From Croceibacterium salegens (GTDB lineage Bacteria > Pseudomonadota > Alphaproteobacteria > Sphingomonadales > Sphingomonadaceae), in the NCBI RefSeq assembly GCF_009827435.1, contig NZ_WTYM01000059.1:62001-126000 (forward strand): 64,000 bases of DNA. Reading direction: 5' to 3'. Both the position numbers and the translations under genes were made by a program. Numbering within the stretch: position 1 is the first letter of the stretch; each line of letters opens with the position of its first letter. Of this stretch, positions 42,864-51,028 are shown piece after piece. Under the pieces are notes generated by a model. The model had not been told where the DNA came from, did not search any database, and saw nothing but the letters and a program-made list of their open reading frames with translations.

Positions 42864-45800
42864 TCAGAGACGCATGCGCAGGGTTCCCCGAAGCGTGAAG
42901 GCGGTGTTGCCGCTGTTGTCTTCGACACCCATCTCACCGTTCAGTTCGAATTCGGACGTGCCGCCGCGGGCGCGCAGGCGGGCGTACCAGCCGCTGTCGC
43001 GCTGCTCGGGATCGAGCGTGAACGGGGTACCGCCGGTAAACTTGGCCGTTGTCGAACCTAGCGTACCACCGACCAGCTCGCGCCAGCCGCCCTCGGTCTC
43101 GATGCGGAACCAGTTCTCGTCGCGCCGCGAGTTTCCGGTGAAGTCGATGCCGAGCGCGAGCCCGCCATTGACCGCGAATTCGTCGCTCTTGCGGCCATCG
43201 ACGATGAGGTTGAGGCCCCCGCCGTCCTTGTCGGTGTATCCGTCCTCGTCGAGCTTGAGGTAATCTGCGGTCACCGTCGGGCGGAAGAAGAAGTGGCGGG
43301 TGCCACCCTCGTACGATACGCCGCCGCTGGCGGTGACGATGTTGCCGCTCCACTTGCTGATGACGTTGCGCGTGACGTGCTGGGTGCCGATGTCGCCGCT
43401 GAAGGTGCGCCGGCCCCGGAAGTCGACGAAACCGTAGGACCCGCGCGCGAAGGCCGCGAAGCCGCCCCACTGGCCGCGCCAGTAGGCGGCCAGCTCGTAG
43501 TTGTTGGACAGCACGCGGTTCTGATCGCTGCCGTTGTCGTATTCGTTCCAGAACCAGTCGAGCGAGCCGCCGATGCTGCCGAACCCGGTATCGATCTCGG
43601 CCGAGGCGCCGAAACCGAACCCGTCGAGGTTGTAGGCCGCGGTCGCGCCCTGGTCCTTGTCGGTTGCCCAGCCAACTGCGGTGAAGAGGATATCGAGGCC
43701 GCCGAACGAATACTTCGGCCCTACCGGCTCAAAGGCCTGTGCGATGAAGGACCGGCTGCCGAGGCTCACACCCTCGAAAGCGCCGTCGGCATGGTCGGGC
43801 AACATCTGGCTCACAGAATTCCGGAATACTTTGCCGTCGGTGATGCCGAGGAAGATCTTTTCGATCTGGTCGTCGGCACCGATCGCCGCGAACACCGCGT
43901 TGTACGCCGTGCTCTGCGACTGGTTTAGGCCGAGTTCGGTCGTGGTCTTCTTGGCCACATCGATGGCCAGAGTGTCAGCCGGAGCATTTGTCGCCACCGT
44001 GGCCTTGAACATGAACGGGATCAGGTCGGTCGTGGTCTTGATCCCCGCCGCGCCTTGGAGCGTTCCGGCCTGGAGGATGGTGTAGCGGCCTACCGCATCG
44101 GTCAGGTCAGCAATGTGCAGCGACAGGGTGGCGTTCGCCGCAAAGCTGGCCGTGCCAGTGACGTCGTAGAACGTGCCTGCGCCGGCGGCCTTGTCGAGCG
44201 TGACGTCGAGGATGCCGGCCGAGCCCACGGTGAGCGACTTGAGCGTTACCGGGCCGGTCAGGCCGAGCGCCCCGCCGGTCACGTTCAGGGCAAGGCCGCC
44301 AGAATTGATCAGCTTGCCGCTCAGCTTCGAGCTTCCGGCCAGCGTCAGCAGGTCGTCGCCGCCTCCGAAGTCGATCGTCCCTGAATATGCCGAGGTTCCG
44401 GTCAGCGTCATCGTGTCGTTGCCAGCACCGAAGCCGACCTTGCCGGCCTGGACCGCATCGCCTGCGAGCGACAGGGTGTTGTTGCCGCCACCGAACAGGA
44501 CGTTGCCGTTGAAGTTCCCGTCAAGGACTTCGAGCTTGTCGTTCCCCGAGCCGAAGCGGATGTCGCCGGTCATCGACGGGGCGGTGTGGCCGGTGCCGAC
44601 CTCGGTCTGGCGAACCGTCGCGCCGCTCGTATTGGCCGACAGGTCGATCGCCACGAGGCGACCCGAGTCCGTCGCCGGGCCGACTGCAGTGATCGCGCCG
44701 CTGTTTTCGATGAGGACAAGGCCGCCGCTCTTGTCGAGAATGGCGGTCGCTGTGCCTGCGGTACCGGCGGTCGCCTTGATCGAGCCGCTGTTGCGCAGGG
44801 TCGGAAGGTTGGCGCCGGCGTCGATCTGCACCGCGGTCGTGTAGGCGGTGGCGCTGTTGCCGCCGCTCGCTTCGACCTTGCCCGAGACCTGCAGCACCGG
44901 GGTCGATGCACCTGCGCCGAGACGCAGGGCCGTGGCACTGGCCCCGATCGAGGTAGCCACGACCGTGCCGGAAATGCCGATGCCCTTGGCAATCGTCACC
45001 CCGCCGCCACGCCCACCGACCTGCAGGCCATTGGCCTCGACGCCGGAATAGAGTCCGAGACCGGCAATGCCGCCGTCGGCCTGCAGGCCGAATTGCGTCG
45101 CCGTTCCCGCAACCGGACCGATCGCGATGTCGCGGCCGCTGGCCCCGACGACCATCGCCGGGGCCGCGCCGTAGGTCGTGATCTGGGCCGAACCCTCCTT
45201 CGAATCCTCGATTCCGTCGCCATCGTCGTCGGTGCTGTTGGGATTGCTGTCGGTGGGTGGAATGGCGAGGACGATACCCCCCGCGACATCGCCTTCGATC
45301 ATCAGTGCCGAGCCGCCCTGCAGCAAGTCGTCCGCGTCGAGCTTGGACGTGCTGGCGGGAACGGTCGTGTAACGATAGCCGGTCGAGACGATACCGCCCT
45401 GGACGACCAGTGCGCCGTCGATATCACCGGTAAACCTTGTGCCCACCGCGTCCTTGCCGGTCGCCTGCACCTGGCCGGCGAGGCGGACGTTGCCCGAAAT
45501 CGCCCCGGCCTCAACGCCGACGCTGCGGTCGCCGAGCACGGTGGTCTTGCCGTCGTGCTTGAATTCGCCGGTCAGTGGCCCGCCGAGCAGGATACCGTGG
45601 GAATCGTTTCCTTCGATTGCGATGGTGCCGGAATTGACCACTTTGCCGGTGTGCGCCCCCTCGGTGCGGATACCGTAGCGATTAGAGCCGACGGCGAAGG
45701 GGCCGTCGAGGTCGCCGTCGTTGTCGCTGTCGGTCGCGGTGTAGGCCTCATCGACCGTAATCTTGCCTGAGTTGGTGATGTCGCCCGTCGTGCCTGCGAC

Positions 45801-46061
45801 CGCAACGATGCCCGCGCCGCCGTTGGCTCCCGTCACAGTCAGGTCGCCCTGGACATTGACGCTGTGGTCGTCGTCCATGGTGATCGCCGTCCCGGCAGAC
45901 AGCACCACCGAGCCGGCGGTGGCGACGGTGATCGAATCCGGCTGGCCCGCCTTGACCGTCGAGGTCTTGAGCGGGGCGGTTACCTTGGTGGAAATGGTCT
46001 CGGCCGCAGCGGGTGCCGCAATGGCGAGCACGGCGGTCGAAGCAAGCAGGTAGCGAAGCAT
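42864..46061 (-). CDS. Autotransporter with C-terminal beta-barrel domain
   Basis: A 1065-aa type V secreted protein. A Sec signal peptide (YLLASTAVLAIAAPAAA) precedes a ~650-residue passenger of parallel beta-helix repeats (TNSGKITV, VNSGTIAIEGNDSHGI, and Gly-Asn-Asp-rich rungs such as FGSGNDKLEVLDGNFNGNVL). The C-terminal ~270 residues are the autotransporter barrel (NLDGFGFGASAEIDTGFGSI, ELAAYWRGQWGGFAAFARGS). Two calcium-loop-like motifs are inserted, DSDNDGDLDG (111-120) and DDDGDGIEDS (278-287). No protease or lipase triad is evident, so it is probably an adhesin or surface fibre. It is the last gene of the sigma-FecR-TonB receptor operon. Confidence 0.92.
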   Translation of the reverse strand: MLRYLLASTAVLAIAAPAAAETISTKVTAPLKTSTVKAGQPDSITVATAGSVVLSAGTAITMDDDHSVNVQGDLTVTGANGGAGIVAVAGTTGDITNSGKITVDEAYTATDSDNDGDLDGPFAVGSNRYGIRTEGAHTGKVVNSGTIAIEGNDSHGILLGGPLTGEFKHDGKTTVLGDRSVGVEAGAISGNVRLAGQVQATGKDAVGTRFTGDIDGALVVQGGIVSTGYRYTTVPASTSKLDADDLLQGGSALMIEGDVAGGIVLAIPPTDSNPNSTDDDGDGIEDSKEGSAQITTYGAAPAMVVGASGRDIAIGPVAGTATQFGLQADGGIAGLGLYSGVEANGLQVGGRGGGVTIAKGIGISGTVVATSIGASATALRLGAGASTPVLQVSGKVEASGGNSATAYTTAVQIDAGANLPTLRNSGSIKATAGTAGTATAILDKSGGLVLIENSGAITAVGPATDSGRLVAIDLSANTSGATVRQTEVGTGHTAPSMTGDIRFGSGNDKLEVLDGNFNGNVLFGGGNNTLSLAGDAVQAGKVGFGAGNDTMTLTGTSAYSGTIDFGGGDDLLTLAGSSKLSGKLINSGGLALNVTGGALGLTGPVTLKSLTVGSAGILDVTLDKAAGAGTFYDVTGTASFAANATLSLHIADLTDAVGRYTILQAGTLQGAAGIKTTTDLIPFMFKATVATNAPADTLAIDVAKKTTTELGLNQSQSTAYNAVFAAIGADDQIEKIFLGITDGKVFRNSVSQMLPDHADGAFEGVSLGSRSFIAQAFEPVGPKYSFGGLDILFTAVGWATDKDQGATAAYNLDGFGFGASAEIDTGFGSIGGSLDWFWNEYDNGSDQNRVLSNNYELAAYWRGQWGGFAAFARGSYGFVDFRGRRTFSGDIGTQHVTRNVISKWSGNIVTASGGVSYEGGTRHFFFRPTVTADYLKLDEDGYTDKDGGGLNLIVDGRKSDEFAVNGGLALGIDFTGNSRRDENWFRIETEGGWRELVGGTLGSTTAKFTGGTPFTLDPEQRDSGWYARLRARGGTSEFELNGEMGVEDNSGNTAFTLRGTLRMRL

Positions 46062-46137
46062 GGAGGTCCTTCCCGTCGGTTATCGACGGACTGGACGGAG
46101 CCCCTTGCGCGCAGCCTTGGCGGCGGGCGAAATATTT

Positions 46138-48519
46138 TCAGAAAGCGGCGTCGAAGCCGAGGCGAATGGTGCGCGGACGCAGCGGCGTGACCTGGTCGCG
46201 GCCGATCGCGAACGGCGTACCGAGGGCGAAACGGTTACCCTGAACGTCGGCGATGTTGGTCACGCCAAACGTCACGCCAAACTCGGGCCGGCCGACCCGG
46301 ACCGTCAAACCGCTGTCGAGGTAATCGCCCTGCAGTTCGCCCAGCTCGGGCCCGATGCCGAGACGCGACTTGCCGACGTAGTTGAGCCAGCCCTGCGCGG
46401 TCAGGGCGAGGTCGCCAGAGAGTTGCCGCAGGTAATCGAAGCCGAGCCGTCCGGTGAAGGCGGCAATGTTCGGCACCTGGGTGACGCGGGCGGCGAAGGC
46501 CAGTTGCGGTTCGTCGACGTTGCTGTGGTTCCAGCTCACCCCGGCATCGAGCCGCAACCGCGAGTCCACTTCGAACCCGCCGTTGAGCGTGGCGGTCCAG
46601 ACCTGCCCGTTGCCGATGTTGGCGGTGCTGGGAAAGCCGAACACATCGATGAAATCGGCCTGGATTTGGTTCCACCGGGTATAGGAAACGCTGGCTGCGA
46701 CATCGAACGGGCCGCGACCCCGGCTACCGTGCCGGGCGCCGATTTCAAAGGTTGCGCTGTGGTCGTTGTCGAATCGACGCACCACCGGCCCCTCGACCGC
46801 CAGCCCACCGGGCCGGAAGCTCTCCTGGTAGCGTACATAAAGCTGCGTATCGGGCAAGACTTCGGCGAGCAGCGAAGCAGAAGGCAGGAAGGCGGTCTCG
46901 GTGCGCCCGGCAGTCACTCGAGCAAGTGCCGCCTCTAGCGACGGCAGGATGTCCTCGCCCCGACCATTGAGCTTCGAGCGGGTGTAGCGAGTTCCTCCGG
47001 TCAGGACCAGGCTGTCGAGCAGGCGCAGGCTGCCCTCGCCGTAGACCGTCAGCTCGTCGATCCCGTTGCGAACGCCCGTGACCGTGGTCGCGATCGAGGT
47101 CTGCCGGTCTTCGAGCTGCCGCGTCAGGCGCATCCGGTTGCGGGTGTAGCTCGCGCCGACCACCCAGCCGACACTGTCGCCGAGCGGCTGCCACAGCCGG
47201 GTCTCGTTGGCGAACATCTCGGTGTCGTTCGACTGGATGAACAGCCGCGGCGGATCGCCCGGCGCCGTCGCGTCATAGCGCTCGAGCAGGTCCTGCGAGG
47301 TGTAGCCGGTCGAGGAACGGAAGCGGAGCGGCCCGATTTCGCCCGTGACGACGAACTGGCCTTGCGCGTAGTCGCTTTGCGAGCCCTCGGCGACGCTTGC
47401 CTGCCGGGTAAGCGGAGGTCCGCGGCGGTCGGCGTACTGGCTGTCGGCGCTGTCGGTCGACTGCGCGAGGCCGATGAGATCGACCTGCCAGCTCGGTGCC
47501 AGCTCGACGCGAACCATCGCCCTGCCGCCAACGAGGTCGGTGCGATTGACGTTGTCGCGGCCGAGCAGGGGTTTGTCGATGTACCCACCCTGGCTTGCGG
47601 CATCCACGGTGACGCGAAGCGCGGCGAGGTCGCCGACGATCGGCAGGTTGAAAGTTGCGGTGCCGTCGACGCTGGCAGCGCCGTGCTGGGTGTAGCCGAC
47701 ACCAACCTGTCCGAATGCGGCGGTGAAGCCTGCATCGGGCGTGTTGGGCACTAGCCGGATGATACCGCCCAGCGAACCCGCGCCGTAAAGCGTGCCCTGC
47801 GGCCCTTCGAGAACCTCGACCCGGTCGAGATCGGACAGGCGCAGATCGGGATCCGGCGCGTTGTAGCTTAGGCGCAGGTCGCTGAAGTACTGCCCAACCG
47901 TCGCCTGTGTCGGACCGGTGAAACTCGAATCGGCGATGCCGCGAATGAACAGCTTGTTGCGGCCGCTGCCGAGATGGGTCGAGGAGACCGTCGCCAGCCT
48001 CTGGGTGATCTTCTCGGTCCCGCCCGTTCCCCCCAGTTCGAGCGCCTTGCCATCGAGCATCGAGACCTGTCCCGGAAAGTCGCCAAGCGAAAGGTCGCGC
48101 TTGCTCGCCTCGACGATGATCGGCGTACCCTCGACCTCGGCGACTTCCCCAGGCGCGGGAGTGGGCGTCGCGTGGGCCGCTCTCGGCGGCGGAGTTGCGC
48201 CCGGCGCGCTCCGGCGTGATTGGGGAGCCGGAACCAGCCGCCAGCCGTAACTCCCTGCTGCAACCGCACGGGCATCGGCAAGGCGGGCAAGCCTGCGCAC
48301 CGCTTCGCCGGCGTCCATCGTCCCGCGAATGGCGTTGACACTGCGATTGGCGACATCGGGATCGGTAATGACTATGCTCGTGCCGGTCTGCTTGGCGATG
48401 GCGATGGCGGAATCCGCCGCACGCCCGGCAGGGACGTCGACGCGCACGCTTTCGGCATGGGCCGTACTGGCGACCAGGGCGGCGCCGGCCGCGAGCGCGA
48501 CGTAGAGCGACCGGATCAT
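46138..48519 (-). CDS. TonB-dependent receptor with N-terminal STN signalling domain
   Basis: A 793-aa outer-membrane receptor. After the signal peptide (LYVALAAGAALVASTAHA) comes a secretin/TonB short N-terminal (STN) domain (VDVPAGRAADSAIAIAKQTG to RLARLADARAVAAG, about residues 24-90), the hallmark of transducers that talk to FecR. A Pro-rich linker, the plug (PIIVEASKRDLSLGDFPGQV, RVEVLEGPQGTLYGAGSLGG) and a 22-strand barrel follow, with the last residues being GFDAAF. The ligand is unknown; siderophores, haem and polysaccharides are typical. The ATG at 48519 is one base from the fecR stop, so translation is coupled. Confidence 0.94.
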   Translation of the reverse strand: MIRSLYVALAAGAALVASTAHAESVRVDVPAGRAADSAIAIAKQTGTSIVITDPDVANRSVNAIRGTMDAGEAVRRLARLADARAVAAGSYGWRLVPAPQSRRSAPGATPPPRAAHATPTPAPGEVAEVEGTPIIVEASKRDLSLGDFPGQVSMLDGKALELGGTGGTEKITQRLATVSSTHLGSGRNKLFIRGIADSSFTGPTQATVGQYFSDLRLSYNAPDPDLRLSDLDRVEVLEGPQGTLYGAGSLGGIIRLVPNTPDAGFTAAFGQVGVGYTQHGAASVDGTATFNLPIVGDLAALRVTVDAASQGGYIDKPLLGRDNVNRTDLVGGRAMVRVELAPSWQVDLIGLAQSTDSADSQYADRRGPPLTRQASVAEGSQSDYAQGQFVVTGEIGPLRFRSSTGYTSQDLLERYDATAPGDPPRLFIQSNDTEMFANETRLWQPLGDSVGWVVGASYTRNRMRLTRQLEDRQTSIATTVTGVRNGIDELTVYGEGSLRLLDSLVLTGGTRYTRSKLNGRGEDILPSLEAALARVTAGRTETAFLPSASLLAEVLPDTQLYVRYQESFRPGGLAVEGPVVRRFDNDHSATFEIGARHGSRGRGPFDVAASVSYTRWNQIQADFIDVFGFPSTANIGNGQVWTATLNGGFEVDSRLRLDAGVSWNHSNVDEPQLAFAARVTQVPNIAAFTGRLGFDYLRQLSGDLALTAQGWLNYVGKSRLGIGPELGELQGDYLDSGLTVRVGRPEFGVTFGVTNIADVQGNRFALGTPFAIGRDQVTPLRPRTIRLGFDAAF

Positions 48520-48520
48520 G

Positions 48521-49441
48521 TCAGTTTGCGCCGAGTATCCAGGTATCGCCGTCGCGCCGCATCGGCACGCCAAGCAAGGCCCCTGCGGCGCGTGGATCCT
48601 CGCGCACACTGTCCAGCATGATGCTGCCGGCAATGCGAGTTTCGCTGCCGGGAGCGGCGCGGAACGGAATTCCGGTCAGCTGCTCAAGCTGCGTGGCGGC
48701 ATCGGCAAGGCTTGTGCCGTCGAAGGTAAGGCGCCCTTCGCGCCATTCGCCGACTTGCGCGGGCGCTACCTTTACTTGTTCATAGGTATCCGAGCCGCGC
48801 GCGCTTCGCAGCAGGTCGCCGGGCGCGAGGCGAACCTTTTGTCGGTCGGGATTAAACACCACGGCGCCTTCCGCGACTGCGACCGCAAGACTGGCCTTGT
48901 CGAGCCTAACATCGAACACGGTTCCGACATCGAGCAACGTATCGTCCCCCGCGATGACCCGGAAGGGATGGTCCCCGTCGTGCCTGACTGTAAATAGCGC
49001 ACGACCGCTCTCGAGCCGGACGAGACGCGGATCGTTCCGATCGAGCTCGACCCGCGAGCCTCCGGCGAGGTCGATCCGCCCGCCGTCCGCCAGGGCGATC
49101 ATGCGCGTCTCTCCCGGCGCGGTCTCTTCGTAGTACGTGCTGCCCGATGGCCATGCAAAGATGGCCAACACAGCGACCAGCGACGCCGCCAGCGCACCGC
49201 CGAACCAGCGCCGGGTCCGCACGGCCGGACGCAGCGCGTCGTCGTTGGAAGCCTGCGGTCTTGCGGCGCGCAGCCCATCGGCCGCGTCGGCTACCGAGGC
49301 CGCGACCTGGTCATAGGCCGCGGCGTGACCGGGCGACTGCTCCAGCCAGGCCACGAACTCTTCCCAGTCGGCGAACGCGGGGTCGCCCGTGCGCACGGCC
49401 CAGGCAACGGCTTCATCGCGGATCAGGTCGTCACGCTGCAT
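48521..49441 (-). CDS. FecR family anti-sigma regulator
   Basis: A 306-aa single-span inner-membrane protein. The cytoplasmic N-terminus (DEAVAWAVRTGDPAFADWEE, WLEQSPGHAAAYDQVA) is the DUF4880 anti-sigma part. One membrane span follows (WFGGALAASLVAVLAIFAW), then the periplasmic FecR domain (TAPGETRMIALADGGRIDLA, NDPRLVRLESGRALFTVRHD) and a C-terminal STN-like region (SLADAATQLEQLTGIPFRAA). In Fec-type signalling it receives the receptor signal and releases the ECF sigma factor. It lies 38 bases after the sigma gene and one base before the receptor gene. Confidence 0.95.
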   Translation of the reverse strand: MQRDDLIRDEAVAWAVRTGDPAFADWEEFVAWLEQSPGHAAAYDQVAASVADAADGLRAARPQASNDDALRPAVRTRRWFGGALAASLVAVLAIFAWPSGSTYYEETAPGETRMIALADGGRIDLAGGSRVELDRNDPRLVRLESGRALFTVRHDGDHPFRVIAGDDTLLDVGTVFDVRLDKASLAVAVAEGAVVFNPDRQKVRLAPGDLLRSARGSDTYEQVKVAPAQVGEWREGRLTFDGTSLADAATQLEQLTGIPFRAAPGSETRIAGSIMLDSVREDPRAAGALLGVPMRRDGDTWILGAN

Positions 49442-49479
49442 CGTGCAGTCCTCCTGGCGACCAGACGGAGTCGATCTGT

Positions 49480-50022
49480 TTACGCCTCATCGTGGCGCTC
49501 TTTCAGATCGGCCAGGGCGCGATATGCAGTCCTCAAATCGCTCTCCACGGTGCTTAAGCTGATGCCGAACTCGGCGGCGACCTGTCGCTGCGGGACTCCG
49601 TCGATTCGGTGGCGACGGAACACTTCGGCGATGCGCGGGGGTTCGAGCCGCGCGAGCAGCTCTTCCACCAGCCTGACGAAGTCACGCGCCGCAATGCTGC
49701 GATCGGCGGACGGCGCATCGGAAATCCCGGCCTCTGGCCCGCCGCTGAGCTCAGTCCACGCCTTGTCGCGCCGAAGTGCCTGCCGCTGCGAGCGGAAGCG
49801 GTCGATCATCAGGGTGTCGGCTACGCGGTAAAGATAGGGCAATGGCGACGCGATTGGGCCTGTCTGGCTGGTCGAAATCTTCAGCCAGACTTCCTGCAGG
49901 AGGTCTTCGGCCGCATCGCCGGCGCCACGCGCGGCGAGGAAGCGCACGAGGCGCTCGCGATGCTCGAAGAACGCGCCTTCGAGCCCCGTGCGTGGCTGCA
50001 TCTTCGGCATTCGGGCTGACAT
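49480..50022 (-). CDS. ECF (FecI-like) RNA polymerase sigma factor
   Basis: A 180-aa sigma factor with regions 2 and 4 only. Region 2 contains DAAEDLLQEVWLKISTSQTG and YLYRVADTLMIDRFRSQRQA. Region 4 contains the helix-turn-helix IAEVFRRHRIDGVPQRQVAA and EFGISLSTVESDLRTAYRAL. The ATG at 50022 is chosen; 50010 is equally possible, and a longer frame to 50088 is unlikely. It would direct transcription of the receptor-autotransporter operon when the FecR signal arrives. A GC-poor region with an inverted repeat lies upstream. Confidence 0.93.
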   Translation of the reverse strand: MSARMPKMQPRTGLEGAFFEHRERLVRFLAARGAGDAAEDLLQEVWLKISTSQTGPIASPLPYLYRVADTLMIDRFRSQRQALRRDKAWTELSGGPEAGISDAPSADRSIAARDFVRLVEELLARLEPPRIAEVFRRHRIDGVPQRQVAAEFGISLSTVESDLRTAYRALADLKERHDEA

Positions 50023-50124
50023 TCGTTCGACCGCGCAATGGTTCGCGCAAGTAGAAGCTTCCGCGCCCGATGGGAAGAGAAAGCGCAAACCTCATAATGA
50101 AGCAATTCAACCTCTTTACGAGCC

Positions 50125-50158
50125 TGAGTTCACTGTACTTTGGTATGAACTCACTGTA
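50125..50158. promoter_or_regulatory. TGAGTTCA/TGAACTCA inverted repeat upstream of the sigma gene
   Basis: TGAGTTCA (50125-50132) and TGAACTCA (50146-50153) are perfect inverted copies, and each is followed by CTGTA, so TCACTGTA is also repeated directly. The pair sits 103-136 bases upstream of the sigma factor ATG. It is a candidate binding site for a dimeric regulator; no adjacent regulator is encoded. Confidence 0.4.
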
Positions 50159-50301
50159 TGATCTTTCGGGCTGGTTTGCTCGAAAAGAGACAGTCCGCCA
50201 ACGACTCAAGACCACATCTCATTTCACAACACCGACCGGACGCTTTCCACCAACCTCGTGACCTCGCTGTCGGGTCCGGGGGCAGCCTGCTGCAGACCAG
50301 C

Positions 50302-50327
50302 CGCTAACGACCCAAATTGCAGTTGTT
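50302..50327 (+). repeat. Dispersed repeat, copy 2 (degenerate)
   Basis: CGCTAACGACCCAAATTGCA followed by GTTGTT. It differs from copy 1 by one inserted A and a few substitutions. Confidence 0.55.
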
Positions 50328-50397
50328 GGCGTGACCTCTTTAATCATACGGCGCTTGTATAATTACGACACGCGAACCAATCGGCGACATTGCTGAT

Positions 50398-50823
50398 ATG
50401 AAATGTATTATGCTTGTCGCTTTCGCTTTCTTCGTGATGTTAGGCGCGGACTTCTTGTGCATCCTCACCCACGACCCGGAGCTTTCTCACAATGCGGGCT
50501 GGTCGGCTCTTCAAGGCTTTGAGTAGGACCATCGGCAAGAGCCGTTTGTCTCTTCCGAGATTAAGCGAATCCGCGACAAGACATTTGCAGTTCTTTCGAT
50601 TCGCGGAGTTGGCGAGACAAAAGACGCGTCAACCTACCCGCCTCAAGTCTCGCTAGGAAAGGCTTGGGTCTTGCTCAACCAGCATGGGGCGGACCAGTCC
50701 GTGTTGATCTTGCCCAGGTTCGGTTCTTATCGCGAGATCCGCGAAACCGTTGGCCGACTCCCCAACGCAGTTCCAGACGTGGATTCCTACGTGCTCAAAT
50801 ATTTTTCGGTCATTTCCACCTGA
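50398..50823 (+). pseudogene. Small ORF interrupted by an in-frame amber codon
   Basis: From the ATG at 50398 the frame reads MKCIMLVAFAFFVMLGADFL, a signal-like hydrophobic start, and stops at TAG (50524-50526) after 42 codons. The same frame then stays open for 98 more codons (DHRQEPFVSSEIKRIRDKTF, LGKAWVLLNQHGADQSVLIL, YREIRETVGRLPNAVPDVDS) to TGA at 50823. A consensus TATAAT (50358-50363) lies 35 bases upstream. GC content and codon use differ from neighbours. Likely a recently inactivated or acquired exported-protein gene; amber readthrough is a less likely alternative. Family not recognised. Confidence 0.55.
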
Positions 50824-50901
50824 TTAAGCCAAGGTCCGCTATCCACCCAGTTCATTACCTCGTCACCGAGCTAAGGAGCGACCACAAGCGGACCGGCTGG
50901 T

Positions 50902-50923
50902 AACGACCCAATTGCGGACATTC
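50902..50923 (+). repeat. Dispersed repeat, copy 3
   Basis: AACGACCCAATTGCGGACAT plus TC. It shares the exact core CGACCCAATTGCGG with copy 1. A weaker relative (CCGCTATCCACCCAGTTCATT) lies just before it at 50836, and CCACCCAATTGCCG lies at 52381 on the far side of the symporter gene. Confidence 0.6.
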
Positions 50924-51028
50924 AATAGTTCCCTGATCGCATCCTAATCTCGGCCAGTAGATTGGACCGCTTGCTTGTGCTGCATTTCTGGAGCAAGCGC
51001 CGGAAATATAAGGCGGGGTGTCGTGGGT

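Larger units (their letters stand above)
50023..50397. other. Gene-poor upstream region of the sigma factor gene
   Basis: 375 bases, clearly lower in GC than the flanks, with no supportable gene. A short plus-strand frame (62 codons from 50070) exists but has no family resemblance or ribosome-binding support. It contains the inverted repeat at 50125, a repeat copy at 50302 and an exact TATAAT at 50358-50363 before the broken small ORF. The promoter of the ECF operon must lie in its left part. Confidence 0.6.

Noticed and set aside
50070..50261. 62-codon plus-strand frame upstream of the broken small ORF
   Set aside because: No ribosome-binding site or family resemblance, and it lies over the probable promoter region of the sigma factor operon.
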